Positions 53,321-60,942 of a DNA stretch of 64,000 bases are shown one piece after another; within the stretch, counting starts at the first letter, position 1, and each line of letters starts with the position of its first letter. This DNA is from Lachnospiraceae bacterium UBA1712 (GTDB taxonomy: Bacteria > Bacillota > Clostridia > Lachnospirales > Lachnospiraceae), in NCBI GenBank assembly GCA_002317175.1, contig DCJA01000018.1, positions 35,688 through 99,687 on the forward strand. Direction: 5' to 3'. The notes beneath the pieces were generated by a model. It was not told the origin of the DNA. It was given only the letters and a program-made list of their open reading frames with translations, and did not search any database. The position numbers and the translations under genes were made by a program.

Positions 53321-53349
53321 ATTATATCTATCGGATATTACAATGTAAA
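53321..53349 (-). promoter_or_regulatory. Promoter of the two-gene coiled-coil operon
   Basis: Minus strand: TTTACA (53344-53349), 17 bp, TATAAT (53321-53326). The 180-nt leader down to 53139 has no ORF. An imperfect inverted repeat, CCCAGATGTC ... GACATCCGGG, lies upstream at about 53370-53412. I see nothing else in 53140-53469. Confidence 0.65.
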
Positions 53350-53469
53350 TCCTTAATTCAAAAAACAACCCCAGATGTCCGCATTATATGGGGGGAATGT
53401 GACATCCGGGATCTATGATTATAGGTCAAATAATAATATTCGACTAATCACCATAATTATTCGTAGTAG

Positions 53470-54930
53470 TTACTTCAGTGCAATCATTCTTGCAGCAATA
53501 TTGTTGATTGCTCCCGAAATACCTTCTGTATGAGATAGATTCTGCTTACTAATAGAGCATGCCTCATCTACACCAGCATATATCTCCTCGCTGCTTGCTG
53601 AAAGCATGCATACACTGTCAACAATCACATCATTGGCTCTGCTAAGCTCTTCGATTCGCTTCTTAACTTCCATAACACTTTCAGATAAGCCTTCTGATTT
53701 GGCCTTAATCTCTTCAAACTGTTTTCCAGCATCTATTGCTACGTTCTTCTCGTGGAATGCAAGTTCTGCTGTATCATGAACCATATCTCCAACATTATTT
53801 GAATCTGCTATAAGGTCACCAAGTATCTTTGTAATACCCTCTGTTCCCTTTCTGGTCTGTTCAGAAAGATTTCTGATTTCATCCGCTACTACGGCAAATC
53901 CGCGTCCAGCTTCACCTGCTCTTGCAGCCTCTATAGAAGCATTTAATGCAAGCAGATTGGTCTGGTTGGATATATTAACAATAACATCCACAATTCCCCT
54001 TGCTTCTTCGGCTCTTTCTCTCAGTTTCTCCGAAGAATCCTTCATTGTTGTCATATCATCTGTAAGTGTTAATACTGTTCCTTCCAGTTCCTTTACAGCA
54101 TCAAGTCCTTCTGAAATAGCATCGCCTATATCTCCCATAAGTCCAGCCATTACAGCAACTTCATTCTGAGTTTTATCCATAGACTCTTTGATAGCCTGAG
54201 TCTGCTCATTCTGATCTTCAATAGCTCCTACTACTGACTGAATACCAGTTGAAATACTGTCCATAGACTCATCCAGAGTATGTGCCAGTTCTACAAGACC
54301 ATTAACAGAATCTGCAGAGTTCTCAATGTCACCTTCTACTGAGATAACAACATCAGACATCTTTCTGTTGTTTTCAGCATCATTATCTGCCATTATTTTA
54401 ATTTCATTAAGTGAATCATCAAAGAATTTCTTAAGAAGTCTAACTCCCCTGTTAACTACTATGAGCGTTGTAACAGTAATAATAGCCTCAATCATAACCG
54501 ACTCTAATACTTCATCAACTACTGCTGCCGTTACAATTGTATAAACCACTCTGTAAACATTAGCTATTGCAAAGAGAATTGACGTTATAAGTGTAAGCTT
54601 CTTGTCCATAATCATTACAACACTGATTAATATTGGAATCATATAAGGATATACAGCATTACTACTTGCTATAATCATCAGAAATACATAGAACACACCA
54701 AATGCTATTCCTACATACATCTGATAAGCCTGGCTGCTTGTCCCTCTGACAAATATCACGATTCCAACTATTGCGATTAATACATTAATAACACTTGGAA
54801 CAATGCAGGCTGCAACTGAAGCTCCGTTGGCTGCAAGCTGTGCCATAAGTCCCATCGTAATAAAAAATGTTGTAATCAAATGCACAATCAGCAATGTCTT
54901 ATTACATCTTTTATAATGTTCTAATTCCAT
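53470..54930 (-). CDS. Methyl-accepting chemotaxis protein with six-helix membrane N-terminus
   Basis: 486 aa. Six membrane segments fill residues 1-165 without a large external sensor. The cytoplasmic signalling coil follows, with the conserved hairpin tip IEAARAGEAGRGFAVVADEI near residue 335. No HAMP domain is obvious. Such receptors may sense membrane state or cytoplasmic signals and signal to CheA. Nearest chemotaxis or flagellar genes are not in the window. GGAGGGG precedes the ATG at 54930. Confidence 0.88.
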   Translation of the reverse strand: MELEHYKRCNKTLLIVHLITTFFITMGLMAQLAANGASVAACIVPSVINVLIAIVGIVIFVRGTSSQAYQMYVGIAFGVFYVFLMIIASSNAVYPYMIPILISVVMIMDKKLTLITSILFAIANVYRVVYTIVTAAVVDEVLESVMIEAIITVTTLIVVNRGVRLLKKFFDDSLNEIKIMADNDAENNRKMSDVVISVEGDIENSADSVNGLVELAHTLDESMDSISTGIQSVVGAIEDQNEQTQAIKESMDKTQNEVAVMAGLMGDIGDAISEGLDAVKELEGTVLTLTDDMTTMKDSSEKLRERAEEARGIVDVIVNISNQTNLLALNASIEAARAGEAGRGFAVVADEIRNLSEQTRKGTEGITKILGDLIADSNNVGDMVHDTAELAFHEKNVAIDAGKQFEEIKAKSEGLSESVMEVKKRIEELSRANDVIVDSVCMLSASSEEIYAGVDEACSISKQNLSHTEGISGAINNIAARMIALK

Positions 54931-55177
54931 ACTATATCCCCTCCTATAGTGTGTTACTAACCCGATATTAATTTATTTTATCATTGCATATTCACTTGCA
55001 ATAAGTATTTTTTACTAGTAAAAAAGAGCGAAAATATCCGCTTTTCTTCATTATATGCGCTCATATTCTTAATAGATTAACCCTAATGCGCTTGTATATA
55101 GCGCATCTGCAAAGTTCTCCAAAAAGAACTATACGTTACATGCAGTTGTCTGTTTTTTATAGTAGTACGGATAGCGA

Positions 55178-55470
55178 GTGCGGATAACAGGGCGCACGAG
55201 GTCCGGTGGACCTCGGCTTTGCGCCGACCGTAGCGAAGCGAAGACACGAACCTGCTCAGGTTCGAGGCTCCGTCTGAGCTACATGAAAAAAGGCAAGGAC
55301 TTATGTCATAGTTTCATTATAAAAGTGCGGATAACAGGGCGCACGAGGTCCGGTGGACCTCGGCTCTGCGCCGACCGTAGCGAAGCGAAGACACGAACCT
55401 GCCAGGTTCGAGGCTCCGTCTGAGCTACATGAAAAAAGCAAGGACTTATGTCCTTGCCTTTTTCATAGTA
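55178..55470. repeat. Two GC-rich hairpin units of 147 and 146 bp, each starting with a tRNA-Leu 3' end
   Basis: Units begin at 55178 and 55325 with GTGCGGATAACAG, and a third truncated start lies at 55471 in attL. Each unit folds into a long stem (GGCGCACGAGGTCC with GGACCTCGGCTTTGCGCC), a small one (CGAACCTG with CAGGTTCG) and GCTC-CGTCT-GAGC. The second unit ends in a terminator-like CAAGGAC-TTAT-GTCCTTG followed by T's. A further decayed start (GTACGGATAGC) lies at about 55165. The units are distinctly GC-rich compared with their surroundings. The DNA from 54931 to 55177 holds short palindromes only. Confidence 0.85.
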
Positions 55471-55487
55471 GTGCGGATAACAGGAAT
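55468..55487. repeat. attL of the integrative element
   Basis: The 20 bases GTAGTGCGGATAACAGGAAT recur exactly at 62796-62815, where they are the 3' end of a tRNA-Leu on the minus strand. int begins 30 bp inside. Confidence 0.85.
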
Positions 55488-55517
55488 TTTGACGTAGCCC
55501 CAGTGTTTTCAGTACTT

Positions 55518-56642
55518 CTAGCGTTCTTGGCACATCTTTGGCACACCTGTATCTATTGAAACACTGTTCATTGCCTTAACTTTATTGTCCTTCATCACAT
55601 GGGTATAAAGGTTCAACGTCAGCGTCACATCACTATGTCCTATTATGTCTGAGAGTATTTTATATTCATGTGGACTTTGTTCAATGAATCGAGTTGCAAA
55701 CGTATTTCTAAAAGCATGACTCGTAAAATAATCAATATCTGCATCAATACACACCCTTCTTATTTCACGATTCAAAGTATACTCTCTTAATATCTCACCT
55801 TCTGATGATCTAAATATTAGACCATTATCAACTTCACCAAACAACTCGCTATTTATAAGTTTCTGTTGATTAATAATATCAAGTATTTCATCGGTTAATG
55901 GTATATCTCTATTACCACACTCAGTCTTAGCACTATCACCAACCTTGTAACCACCAACTTCATCTCTTGTAATCGTCTTTCTAACATGGATGCATCCATT
56001 TACTTCATCAATATCTGATGGATATAATGCAGTTACTTCGCCAATTCTCATTCCAGTTTTAATCATAATTGAAAATACATTAAGATAAAAACTGTTTCTT
56101 TCCCTAGCAGCCTTAAAAAATTTTTTAGTCTCATCAAGGGTCAATGCCCTATGTATTGTATCTCCAACTTTTTGGGACTCTCTTTTTAATTTTTTCATGT
56201 TCCTGCATGGATTCTTTTCAATAGTTTCATCATACACTGCTGTATTAAAAACATGTTTAAGATGAGCAAAACAAGTATTAAGATTTTCAGGTGTTTTTCC
56301 ATCATCTAATAATTGCAACCTTACATATTCTATATCTTTAGGTGTAATATCTTTCATTCTCATACTACCAAATGTTTCACCTTGAGATATTTCCACTTCA
56401 GATATAATCTTAAATTGAGACTGCTGCGCTCTTAATGTACTTTCACTTACTTCACTTCTTCGAACTCTTGTAAAGTGCTTATAATAATCATCTAATTTAG
56501 GATTCTGTTTATCAACTATCCCGTTTTTGATTTCTTCACGCTTTTCAATTTCTTTTTCTGCCAGCTCTTTTTTAGTAGATCCACGTACATAATATCTTAC
56601 ACCATCAACAGTAAATGTTTTTCTATACTTTTTGTCAGCCAC
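55518..56642 (-). CDS. int: Tyrosine-recombinase integrase
   Basis: About 374 aa. An AP2-like N-terminal arm domain (YRKTFTVDGVRYYVRGSTKK) and SAM-like core-binding domain precede the catalytic domain. Its residues lie in TGMRIGEVTALYPS (Arg), SHAFRNTFATRF (His-x-x-Arg), IGHSDVTLTLNLYTH (His and nucleophile Tyr). It integrates the element into the tRNA-Leu 3' end. The start is GTG 56642 behind AGGAGGAG, not the upstream ATG. The last codons contain two TTGGCAC boxes on the other strand, probable arm sites. Confidence 0.93.
   Translation of the reverse strand: MADKKYRKTFTVDGVRYYVRGSTKKELAEKEIEKREEIKNGIVDKQNPKLDDYYKHFTRVRRSEVSESTLRAQQSQFKIISEVEISQGETFGSMRMKDITPKDIEYVRLQLLDDGKTPENLNTCFAHLKHVFNTAVYDETIEKNPCRNMKKLKRESQKVGDTIHRALTLDETKKFFKAARERNSFYLNVFSIMIKTGMRIGEVTALYPSDIDEVNGCIHVRKTITRDEVGGYKVGDSAKTECGNRDIPLTDEILDIINQQKLINSELFGEVDNGLIFRSSEGEILREYTLNREIRRVCIDADIDYFTSHAFRNTFATRFIEQSPHEYKILSDIIGHSDVTLTLNLYTHVMKDNKVKAMNSVSIDTGVPKMCQER
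55527..55544. promoter_or_regulatory. Left integrase arm-type boxes
   Basis: TTGGCAC occurs at 55527 and 55538, 11 bp apart, 40 bp inside attL. Confidence 0.6.
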
Positions 56643-56711
56643 ACTACACTCCTCCTTCCTATTAAATTTCAAATAAAAAAGGGCTGATGTAATTCAGCCC
56701 TTATCTAATTA

Positions 56712-56900
56712 CTAAATAGTCTCAAGATAATCTTCAACTTTTTTTACGCTATATACAATTCTTCTACCAAGATGAATCACCGCTCCTGCATCTTCACCAA
56801 TCTTTCTTGCTGTAGCAATTCCAACTGAACACATCTGAGCTAATTCATTGATATCAACTGTAAGCTTTTTACAATCTAAATCATTTCTTCTTCTATGCAT
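56712..56900 (-). CDS. xis: Excisionase (Tn916 Xis-like)
   Basis: 62 aa from ATG 56900 (MHRRRNDLDCKKL), with AAAGGAGG eight bases upstream. A winged-helix motif follows: VDINELAQMCSVGIATARKI and AVIHLGRRIVYSVKKVEDYL. Excisionases of this kind bend DNA near att sites to bias the integrase toward excision. It lies 69 bp upstream of int in the same direction, the usual order. Longer in-frame upstream sequence is unlikely coding. Confidence 0.88.
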   Translation of the reverse strand: MHRRRNDLDCKKLTVDINELAQMCSVGIATARKIGEDAGAVIHLGRRIVYSVKKVEDYLETI

Positions 56901-57118
56901 AAGCAATACCTCCTTTCCTAAAAATTCTATTCTACAAAGCATATTATTTACAAAGTTCCCCTGACTTTCATTCATAGGAAATGGCGGTTGCTTATGCTTC
57001 CATCTACAAACTTATATGTTTGCACAGGCCTCTTTTTCTTAAGATCCTCTCCTGACTTGATGTGACTCCTTTTGTTGGCTCCATATCTTTGATATATCAT
57101 CGCACAACGGACTTCCGA

Positions 57119-57141
57119 ATTAAAACAATGGGATTGTTTTA
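57119..57141. terminator. AT-rich hairpin in the xis/repressor interval
   Basis: ATTAAAACAAT-GGG-ATTGTTTTAAT is a perfect palindrome. The remainder of 56901-57298 has no gene; a TGATATAAT -10-like box lies at 57170-57177 on the plus strand. Confidence 0.5.
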
Positions 57142-57229
57142 ATATTTCCTACAGTTCATTCAGTTTTTTGATATAATCCAAATAGGATTTCATATTTCTG
57201 ATCTCCTAACCCTTGGTTATGGTTATATT

Positions 57230-57287
57230 GTAATTTTTAAAAATTCATCTTTGGGGATTTGACAAATACCATGTAATTTTTAAAAAC
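57230..57287. promoter_or_regulatory. Paired repressor operators and -35 box
   Basis: GTAATTTTTAAAAA occurs at 57230 and 57273, 43 bp apart. The first is a full 14-bp palindrome (AATTTTTAAAAATT). A TTGACA at 57259-57264 lies between them. They immediately precede the XRE repressor gene. Confidence 0.6.
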
Positions 57288-57298
57288 AACATAAAAAA

Positions 57299-58147
57299 AT
57301 GTCCAATCTTCTGGACATTAGCTCGGTGATTGATTTGGAAGATTATAAAATTAGCGATTTAGGAATTAGAATTGAATATTTAAGAGAAAAGATTGATATC
57401 AACAAAAAAGATTTTTGCGAATCAATTGGAATATCAAGACAGACACTAAAAAATATTGAAGATGGTATCTCTCCATCTTTCGATACCCTTATACGTATAG
57501 CTGACTACTTTGATACTTCTGTTGATTATCTTCTTGGTCGTACTGAGGTTGAAGCTCCTAGATATAAAAAAATTGATGCACTCCATCTTTCAGAAGGCTC
57601 GCGATATGTATTAGAAAGTAATGAGACTTATGGTCGCATAATCTCTCATCTTCTAGAAAATGAAAACTTCAGAAAGACTCTTCGTCAAATAGATTCATAT
57701 TTTAACAGCGAAGGTTTGGAAGCCGCCAACATAAATAACAAACTGGTTAATACAACTAGTAATGCAATAACCGAACACTATAAACCAACTAATACACCTC
57801 TTGATGAACAAATATTAGATGCACTTGATAGCATGATTTTTGACTACAATAGAGATAAGATTGATAGATTTGCAAAAGATTTAGCAAATATTCTGTCTTC
57901 AATTAGACTTGAATATATGGTTGATTCTAATGATATTGAAAGAGCACATCGTTTAGCTCACTCTATCGATGACATATGTGATGATCTATATTCAAAGGCT
58001 GAACTGTCTAAAAAAATGACCCTAGAAACTTTTATAAAAACATATATGCATCACATTAAAAAGGCCAAAGTATTAGGTTCAGATGATAGAGCATATGAGC
58101 ACTTTGAACAAGCATTTCTATTAGCAATAAAAGATGCAAGTAAATAA
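57299..58147 (+). CDS. XRE-family (Cro/CI-like) repressor of the element
   Basis: 282 aa. The helix-turn-helix is at residues 24-80: IRIEYLREKIDINKKDFCES, IGISRQTLKNIEDGISPSFD and YFDTSVDYLLGR. The rest is helical and unfamiliar; it lacks a LexA-type protease site. It probably represses the mob or xis operon and itself. The ATG at 57299 is only 35 bp after the TTGACA and has no ribosome site, so the mRNA may be leaderless. It is the only plus-strand gene of the element. Confidence 0.85.
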   Translation: MSNLLDISSVIDLEDYKISDLGIRIEYLREKIDINKKDFCESIGISRQTLKNIEDGISPSFDTLIRIADYFDTSVDYLLGRTEVEAPRYKKIDALHLSEGSRYVLESNETYGRIISHLLENENFRKTLRQIDSYFNSEGLEAANINNKLVNTTSNAITEHYKPTNTPLDEQILDALDSMIFDYNRDKIDRFAKDLANILSSIRLEYMVDSNDIERAHRLAHSIDDICDDLYSKAELSKKMTLETFIKTYMHHIKKAKVLGSDDRAYEHFEQAFLLAIKDASK

Positions 58148-58150
58148 AAA

Positions 58151-58175
58151 GACCTCTGAAAAAAAATCAGAGGTC
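58151..58175. terminator. Convergent terminator of repressor and lipoprotein genes
   Basis: GACCTCTGA and TCAGAGGTC pair around AAAAAAA, with A/T runs on both sides; it serves both strands. Confidence 0.85.
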
Positions 58176-58182
58176 TTTATCA

Positions 58183-59517
58183 TTAGTTCGTTGAATATAA
58201 AGCAATTGTTTTTTCGTCTGCTTCTCCACCGTCAAACGTTCTTAGGAATATTCCATATTCATCTTTTAGAATATAATTTGAGTCATCCAACAAATAAAAA
58301 GTACCATACTTTAATTCCATATCACCAATTTTTTGAGAGTCTGTTAATGTCTCGTTTGTAGTATAATCAAGAGCACCTTTATATGCTGTAAAAGTATTTT
58401 GTACTTTGCCAAACATATAGTGATTCTCTCCACCCAAATACGTGATTTTTGCAATATCTCCAGCAGGAGCAACAGCACCATATGTCCAATGAGTTGAATC
58501 CGCTATAGTATAAATATATCCCTGACCTGGATCCAAAATATAATCCTTCAGAACTAATGGTGCTCTATTACTCTCATCACTTAGTGCATTTCGACCAGTA
58601 GGATCTTTAAGACTAATATCTTGTACAAATTCAGTAGGATTTTTAATATCGATATAATACATGTCTGCAACACTATTACTATAGTCCGTAGGAATAAAAT
58701 AAATCTTTCCATCTAATGTAACCATATTTTTATATGGTTTAATCTCAACTTCTTCTGTTAATCCATGCTCTATTTCTTTTTCAGGTAAAGCAATATCATC
58801 TAAATTTATTGTATTGACTGGTCCATCTTTTGTTATATAAACATAATCAGCAATACTATGACCATTATTTACCTTTGCCACACATGCTCCATCATGTAAT
58901 GCATAAACATATTCTATATCGCCATTAATTTCGAATACTTTTTCATCCCCAGCAAGTTCTTTACGGACTAAAGAAAAATTATTTGACGTTCTATTTGTAA
59001 TTGCCCAAATAACTCCATCACAGTAATTTTGATAACCATTATAATAATTATTAGCTCCATCAGGGCCTGTAAATACAGTTGTCACTTCAGGTGAATCAAG
59101 ACTAAATGTCACCCAAGTATATTCATTATTAATATCTACATATCGTTCTCTATATGCAACTACATACTTTCCATTGTCACACCATATTCTCATAGTTCCA
59201 TCAGTCATAGCATCAAAAATAGTTGGCACCTCATAGCAACCTTTTGTATAATCCTGGAACTGTTTACTTAATTCTGAATAATATGCATACGCTCCTGCAG
59301 GCAAGACTTCTTCCTGTGATTCTTCATTTTCTTCTTCAACTACTTCCTCAACCTCTTCAGGTTCCTCTTCAACTACCTCTTCAGGCTCTTCTTTAACTAC
59401 TGTTTCCTCAACAGTATCAGTTACAACTTCTTCTGGCTCTTCCTTACCACATGCAGAAAGCCCCAACATAGCCACCACTAATAGCGATATCAATACTAAT
59501 CTAATTGATTTTCTCAC
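58183..59517 (-). CDS. Secreted lipoprotein cargo of the element
   Basis: 444 aa. A lipoprotein signal peptide is clear: RLVLISLLVVAMLGLSACGK, with the lipobox LSAC. Residues 26-75 are a Glu/Val/Pro tract of EEPEEVVE-type repeats, probably a wall-spanning spacer. The rest is beta-rich (WCDNGKYVVAYRERY, GDIEYVYALHDGACVAKVNN, GKIYFIPTDYSN), like a beta-propeller. No enzyme motif is seen. The start is GTG 59517 after GGGAGG. A surface role such as exclusion, binding or protection is possible, but unproven. Confidence 0.75.
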   Translation of the reverse strand: MRKSIRLVLISLLVVAMLGLSACGKEEPEEVVTDTVEETVVKEEPEEVVEEEPEEVEEVVEEENEESQEEVLPAGAYAYYSELSKQFQDYTKGCYEVPTIFDAMTDGTMRIWCDNGKYVVAYRERYVDINNEYTWVTFSLDSPEVTTVFTGPDGANNYYNGYQNYCDGVIWAITNRTSNNFSLVRKELAGDEKVFEINGDIEYVYALHDGACVAKVNNGHSIADYVYITKDGPVNTINLDDIALPEKEIEHGLTEEVEIKPYKNMVTLDGKIYFIPTDYSNSVADMYYIDIKNPTEFVQDISLKDPTGRNALSDESNRAPLVLKDYILDPGQGYIYTIADSTHWTYGAVAPAGDIAKITYLGGENHYMFGKVQNTFTAYKGALDYTTNETLTDSQKIGDMELKYGTFYLLDDSNYILKDEYGIFLRTFDGGEADEKTIALYSTN

Positions 59518-59566
59518 AATTTTTTCCTCCCTTTTTACTTTCAGATATTCGCTTTATATCATGACT

Positions 59567-59594
59567 ATAATATAGTATTGACCCCCCCAGTCAA
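59567..59594 (-). promoter_or_regulatory. Lipoprotein promoter with a seven-G tract in its spacer
   Basis: Minus strand: TTGACT (59589-59594), then G7, and TATTAT (59567-59572) with a 16-bp spacer. TTGAC and GTCAA also flank the G run as a short inverted repeat. Confidence 0.5.
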
Positions 59595-59652
59595 CTCCCG
59601 TAAATGCAACATATAAAAAATTTCAAATTCACATAATTTTTACACAAAAAAA

Positions 59653-59688
59653 GCCTCAAGCCTACATAAAAGATGCTGGCCTTGAAGC
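59653..59688 (-). terminator. Hairpin after the small cargo gene
   Basis: GCCTCAAG pairs with CTTGAAGC (one G-T) and seven T follow on the minus strand, 30 bp after the stop. Confidence 0.6.
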
Positions 59689-59717
59689 TCCTTCGTCTTT
59701 TTTATTAATATAATACT

Positions 59718-59915
59718 CTATGAAAGCATTTTTTCACGAACATCATCCATAGATGCTCCAATAATAAATTGATTCTTTTCCTCATCACTTAACTGTGGAA
59801 CAGTTTTACCCATATTATGTGCAAATTCTATAAGTCCACGATAATCGATATTGAATTTTGGAATCTCATTTATAGAATAAGGATGATAATTAGATAATAT
59901 CGTCTGTCCACTCAT
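59718..59915 (-). CDS. Small protein coupled to the GNAT gene
   Basis: 65 aa with a strong GGGAGG ribosome site before ATG 59915, which lies inside the end of the GNAT gene (26-bp overlap). The protein is soluble and acidic: NIDYRGLIEFAHNMGKTVPQ and LSDEEKNQFIIGASMDDVRE. It resembles no family that I can name with certainty. The overlap, order and size suggest the second half of a toxin-antitoxin-like or accessory pair; inference only. Confidence 0.6.
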   Translation of the reverse strand: MSGQTILSNYHPYSINEIPKFNIDYRGLIEFAHNMGKTVPQLSDEEKNQFIIGASMDDVREKMLS

Positions 59916-60435
59916 AACTATAAACCTCCCTTATTTGTTTCCCCTTTTCCTCAGGAATAAATATCTGATATGGATGAAGCATACAAATTGGTTCAGCTTC
60001 AAAGACATCACAGTAATGTTCCATTAAATCTTTATTAGCAGCAAAACCAGATATAGCACATCCAAAACCATAATCATATGAACGTTGTGCAGCTATAGCA
60101 AACAAATGGCCACCTACACCATTATATTGCTTACTTGCTACAACTAATGAATTATTATTTGGTGCAGCAACCATCCATGTAACAAATGAAGATCTCATAT
60201 TCTCGTCCGGCCTAACTGCAACCAACCCTTGTATAGCAACTGTCCCTTTAACAACAACAGCGTATACTTCATTTTCTTCTAACAATTCAGACCAGTCAAC
60301 ATACCAACCTGTATTTTTATTATATTTTGATAAAAAACTTCTTCTCTTTATGCGAATAACCTCTGTCTCGACAATTTCACCTGAAGTATTATCAATGAGA
60401 CAAGGTGATAATTCATCAATATCTACATATATCAT
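59890..60435 (-). CDS. GNAT-like acetyltransferase cargo
   Basis: 181 aa. AVVVKGTVAIQGLVAVRPDE, WMVAAPNNNSLVVASKQYNG, then VGGHLFAIAAQRSYDYGFGC and ISGFAANKDLMEHYCDVF follow the GNAT order, with the acetyl-CoA loop as YNGVGGHLFA. GAGGTGAACTAG precedes the ATG. The C-terminus IREVYSYEWTDDII overlaps the next gene. Known GNAT toxins acetylate aminoacyl-tRNA but have a ribbon-helix-helix antitoxin in front; here the small partner is behind and different. An antibiotic or stress-related acetyltransferase is an alternative. Confidence 0.65.
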   Translation of the reverse strand: MIYVDIDELSPCLIDNTSGEIVETEVIRIKRRSFLSKYNKNTGWYVDWSELLEENEVYAVVVKGTVAIQGLVAVRPDENMRSSFVTWMVAAPNNNSLVVASKQYNGVGGHLFAIAAQRSYDYGFGCAISGFAANKDLMEHYCDVFEAEPICMLHPYQIFIPEEKGKQIREVYSYEWTDDII

Positions 60436-60516
60436 CTAGTTCACCTCAATTAAATTATATCATATCAATTGCATCTTTACTATGAAGCGATATCCAAATA
60501 TCAACAAATATACTAA

Positions 60517-60646
60517 TCCTTATTTGCCTTGATTATAAAAAAACTGACATGGATTATGTGTCAAGGATTCGCCTAAGCGAAGGCGTAAGCCCTTGTCCTT
60601 TATACATAATCTATGCCAGATACAATCCTTAATTAGCAAATAAGGA
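60517..60646. repeat. Nested triple inverted repeat
   Basis: ATCCTTATTTGC (60516-60527) pairs with GCAAATAAGGAT (60636-60647). Inside, ATGGATTATGTGT pairs imperfectly with ATACATAATCTAT, and within that CAAGG/CCTTG and CGCCT/AGGCG form the tip. The whole 213-bp gap 60436-60648 has no gene. Confidence 0.75.
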
Positions 60647-60648
60647 TG

Positions 60649-60942
60649 TTAATCAAAATACAAAACAATCATTATAACTACTCCAATAACACCTATGAGT
60701 TTTGAATTGCTTATGTAGTTATCGATCTCTGTTTTGAGATTTTTTATTTCTTGATTCTTTTTCTTCAACATGTTCTTGTACTTTGTCTCTTGCACTTGTA
60801 AGTCGTTCTTTAATTCCTTTTTCTCGTTCTGCGCTTCCTCCAACATTTCTACCACTGACTGATATTTCTCGTTCAAGTTCTCTACTAAGTTGTCTATATT
60901 TTTCGCTGAGTCCGACTCCTGCATTCTGTCTTTCACATTCAT
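60649..60942 (-). CDS. Coiled-coil/membrane protein nested out of frame in the relaxase gene
   Basis: 97 aa. Residues 1-75 form a strong coiled coil (VENLNEKYQSVVEMLEEAQN, KELKNDLQVQETKYKNMLKK) and the last 18 are a membrane helix (LIGVIGVVIMIVLYF). The ATG at 60942 has a perfect GGAGG nine bases upstream, located inside the relaxase gene, and 224 bp overlap the relaxase in another frame on the same strand. The layout recalls RSF1010 MobB and ColE1 MbeB/MbeD, which help the relaxase. I consider it a real accessory mobilization gene. Confidence 0.8.
   Translation of the reverse strand: MNVKDRMQESDSAKNIDNLVENLNEKYQSVVEMLEEAQNEKKELKNDLQVQETKYKNMLKKKNQEIKNLKTEIDNYISNSKLIGVIGVVIMIVLYFD

Noticed and set aside
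53224..53418. 64-codon plus-strand frame in the gap upstream of the DUF6033-like gene
   Set aside because: No ribosome site; it overlaps the minus-strand promoter and has no recognisable composition.
55178..55533. Frames of 68-81 codons across the GC-rich hairpin units
   Set aside because: They simply translate the repeated hairpins and tRNA ends, with odd Arg/Ser-rich composition.
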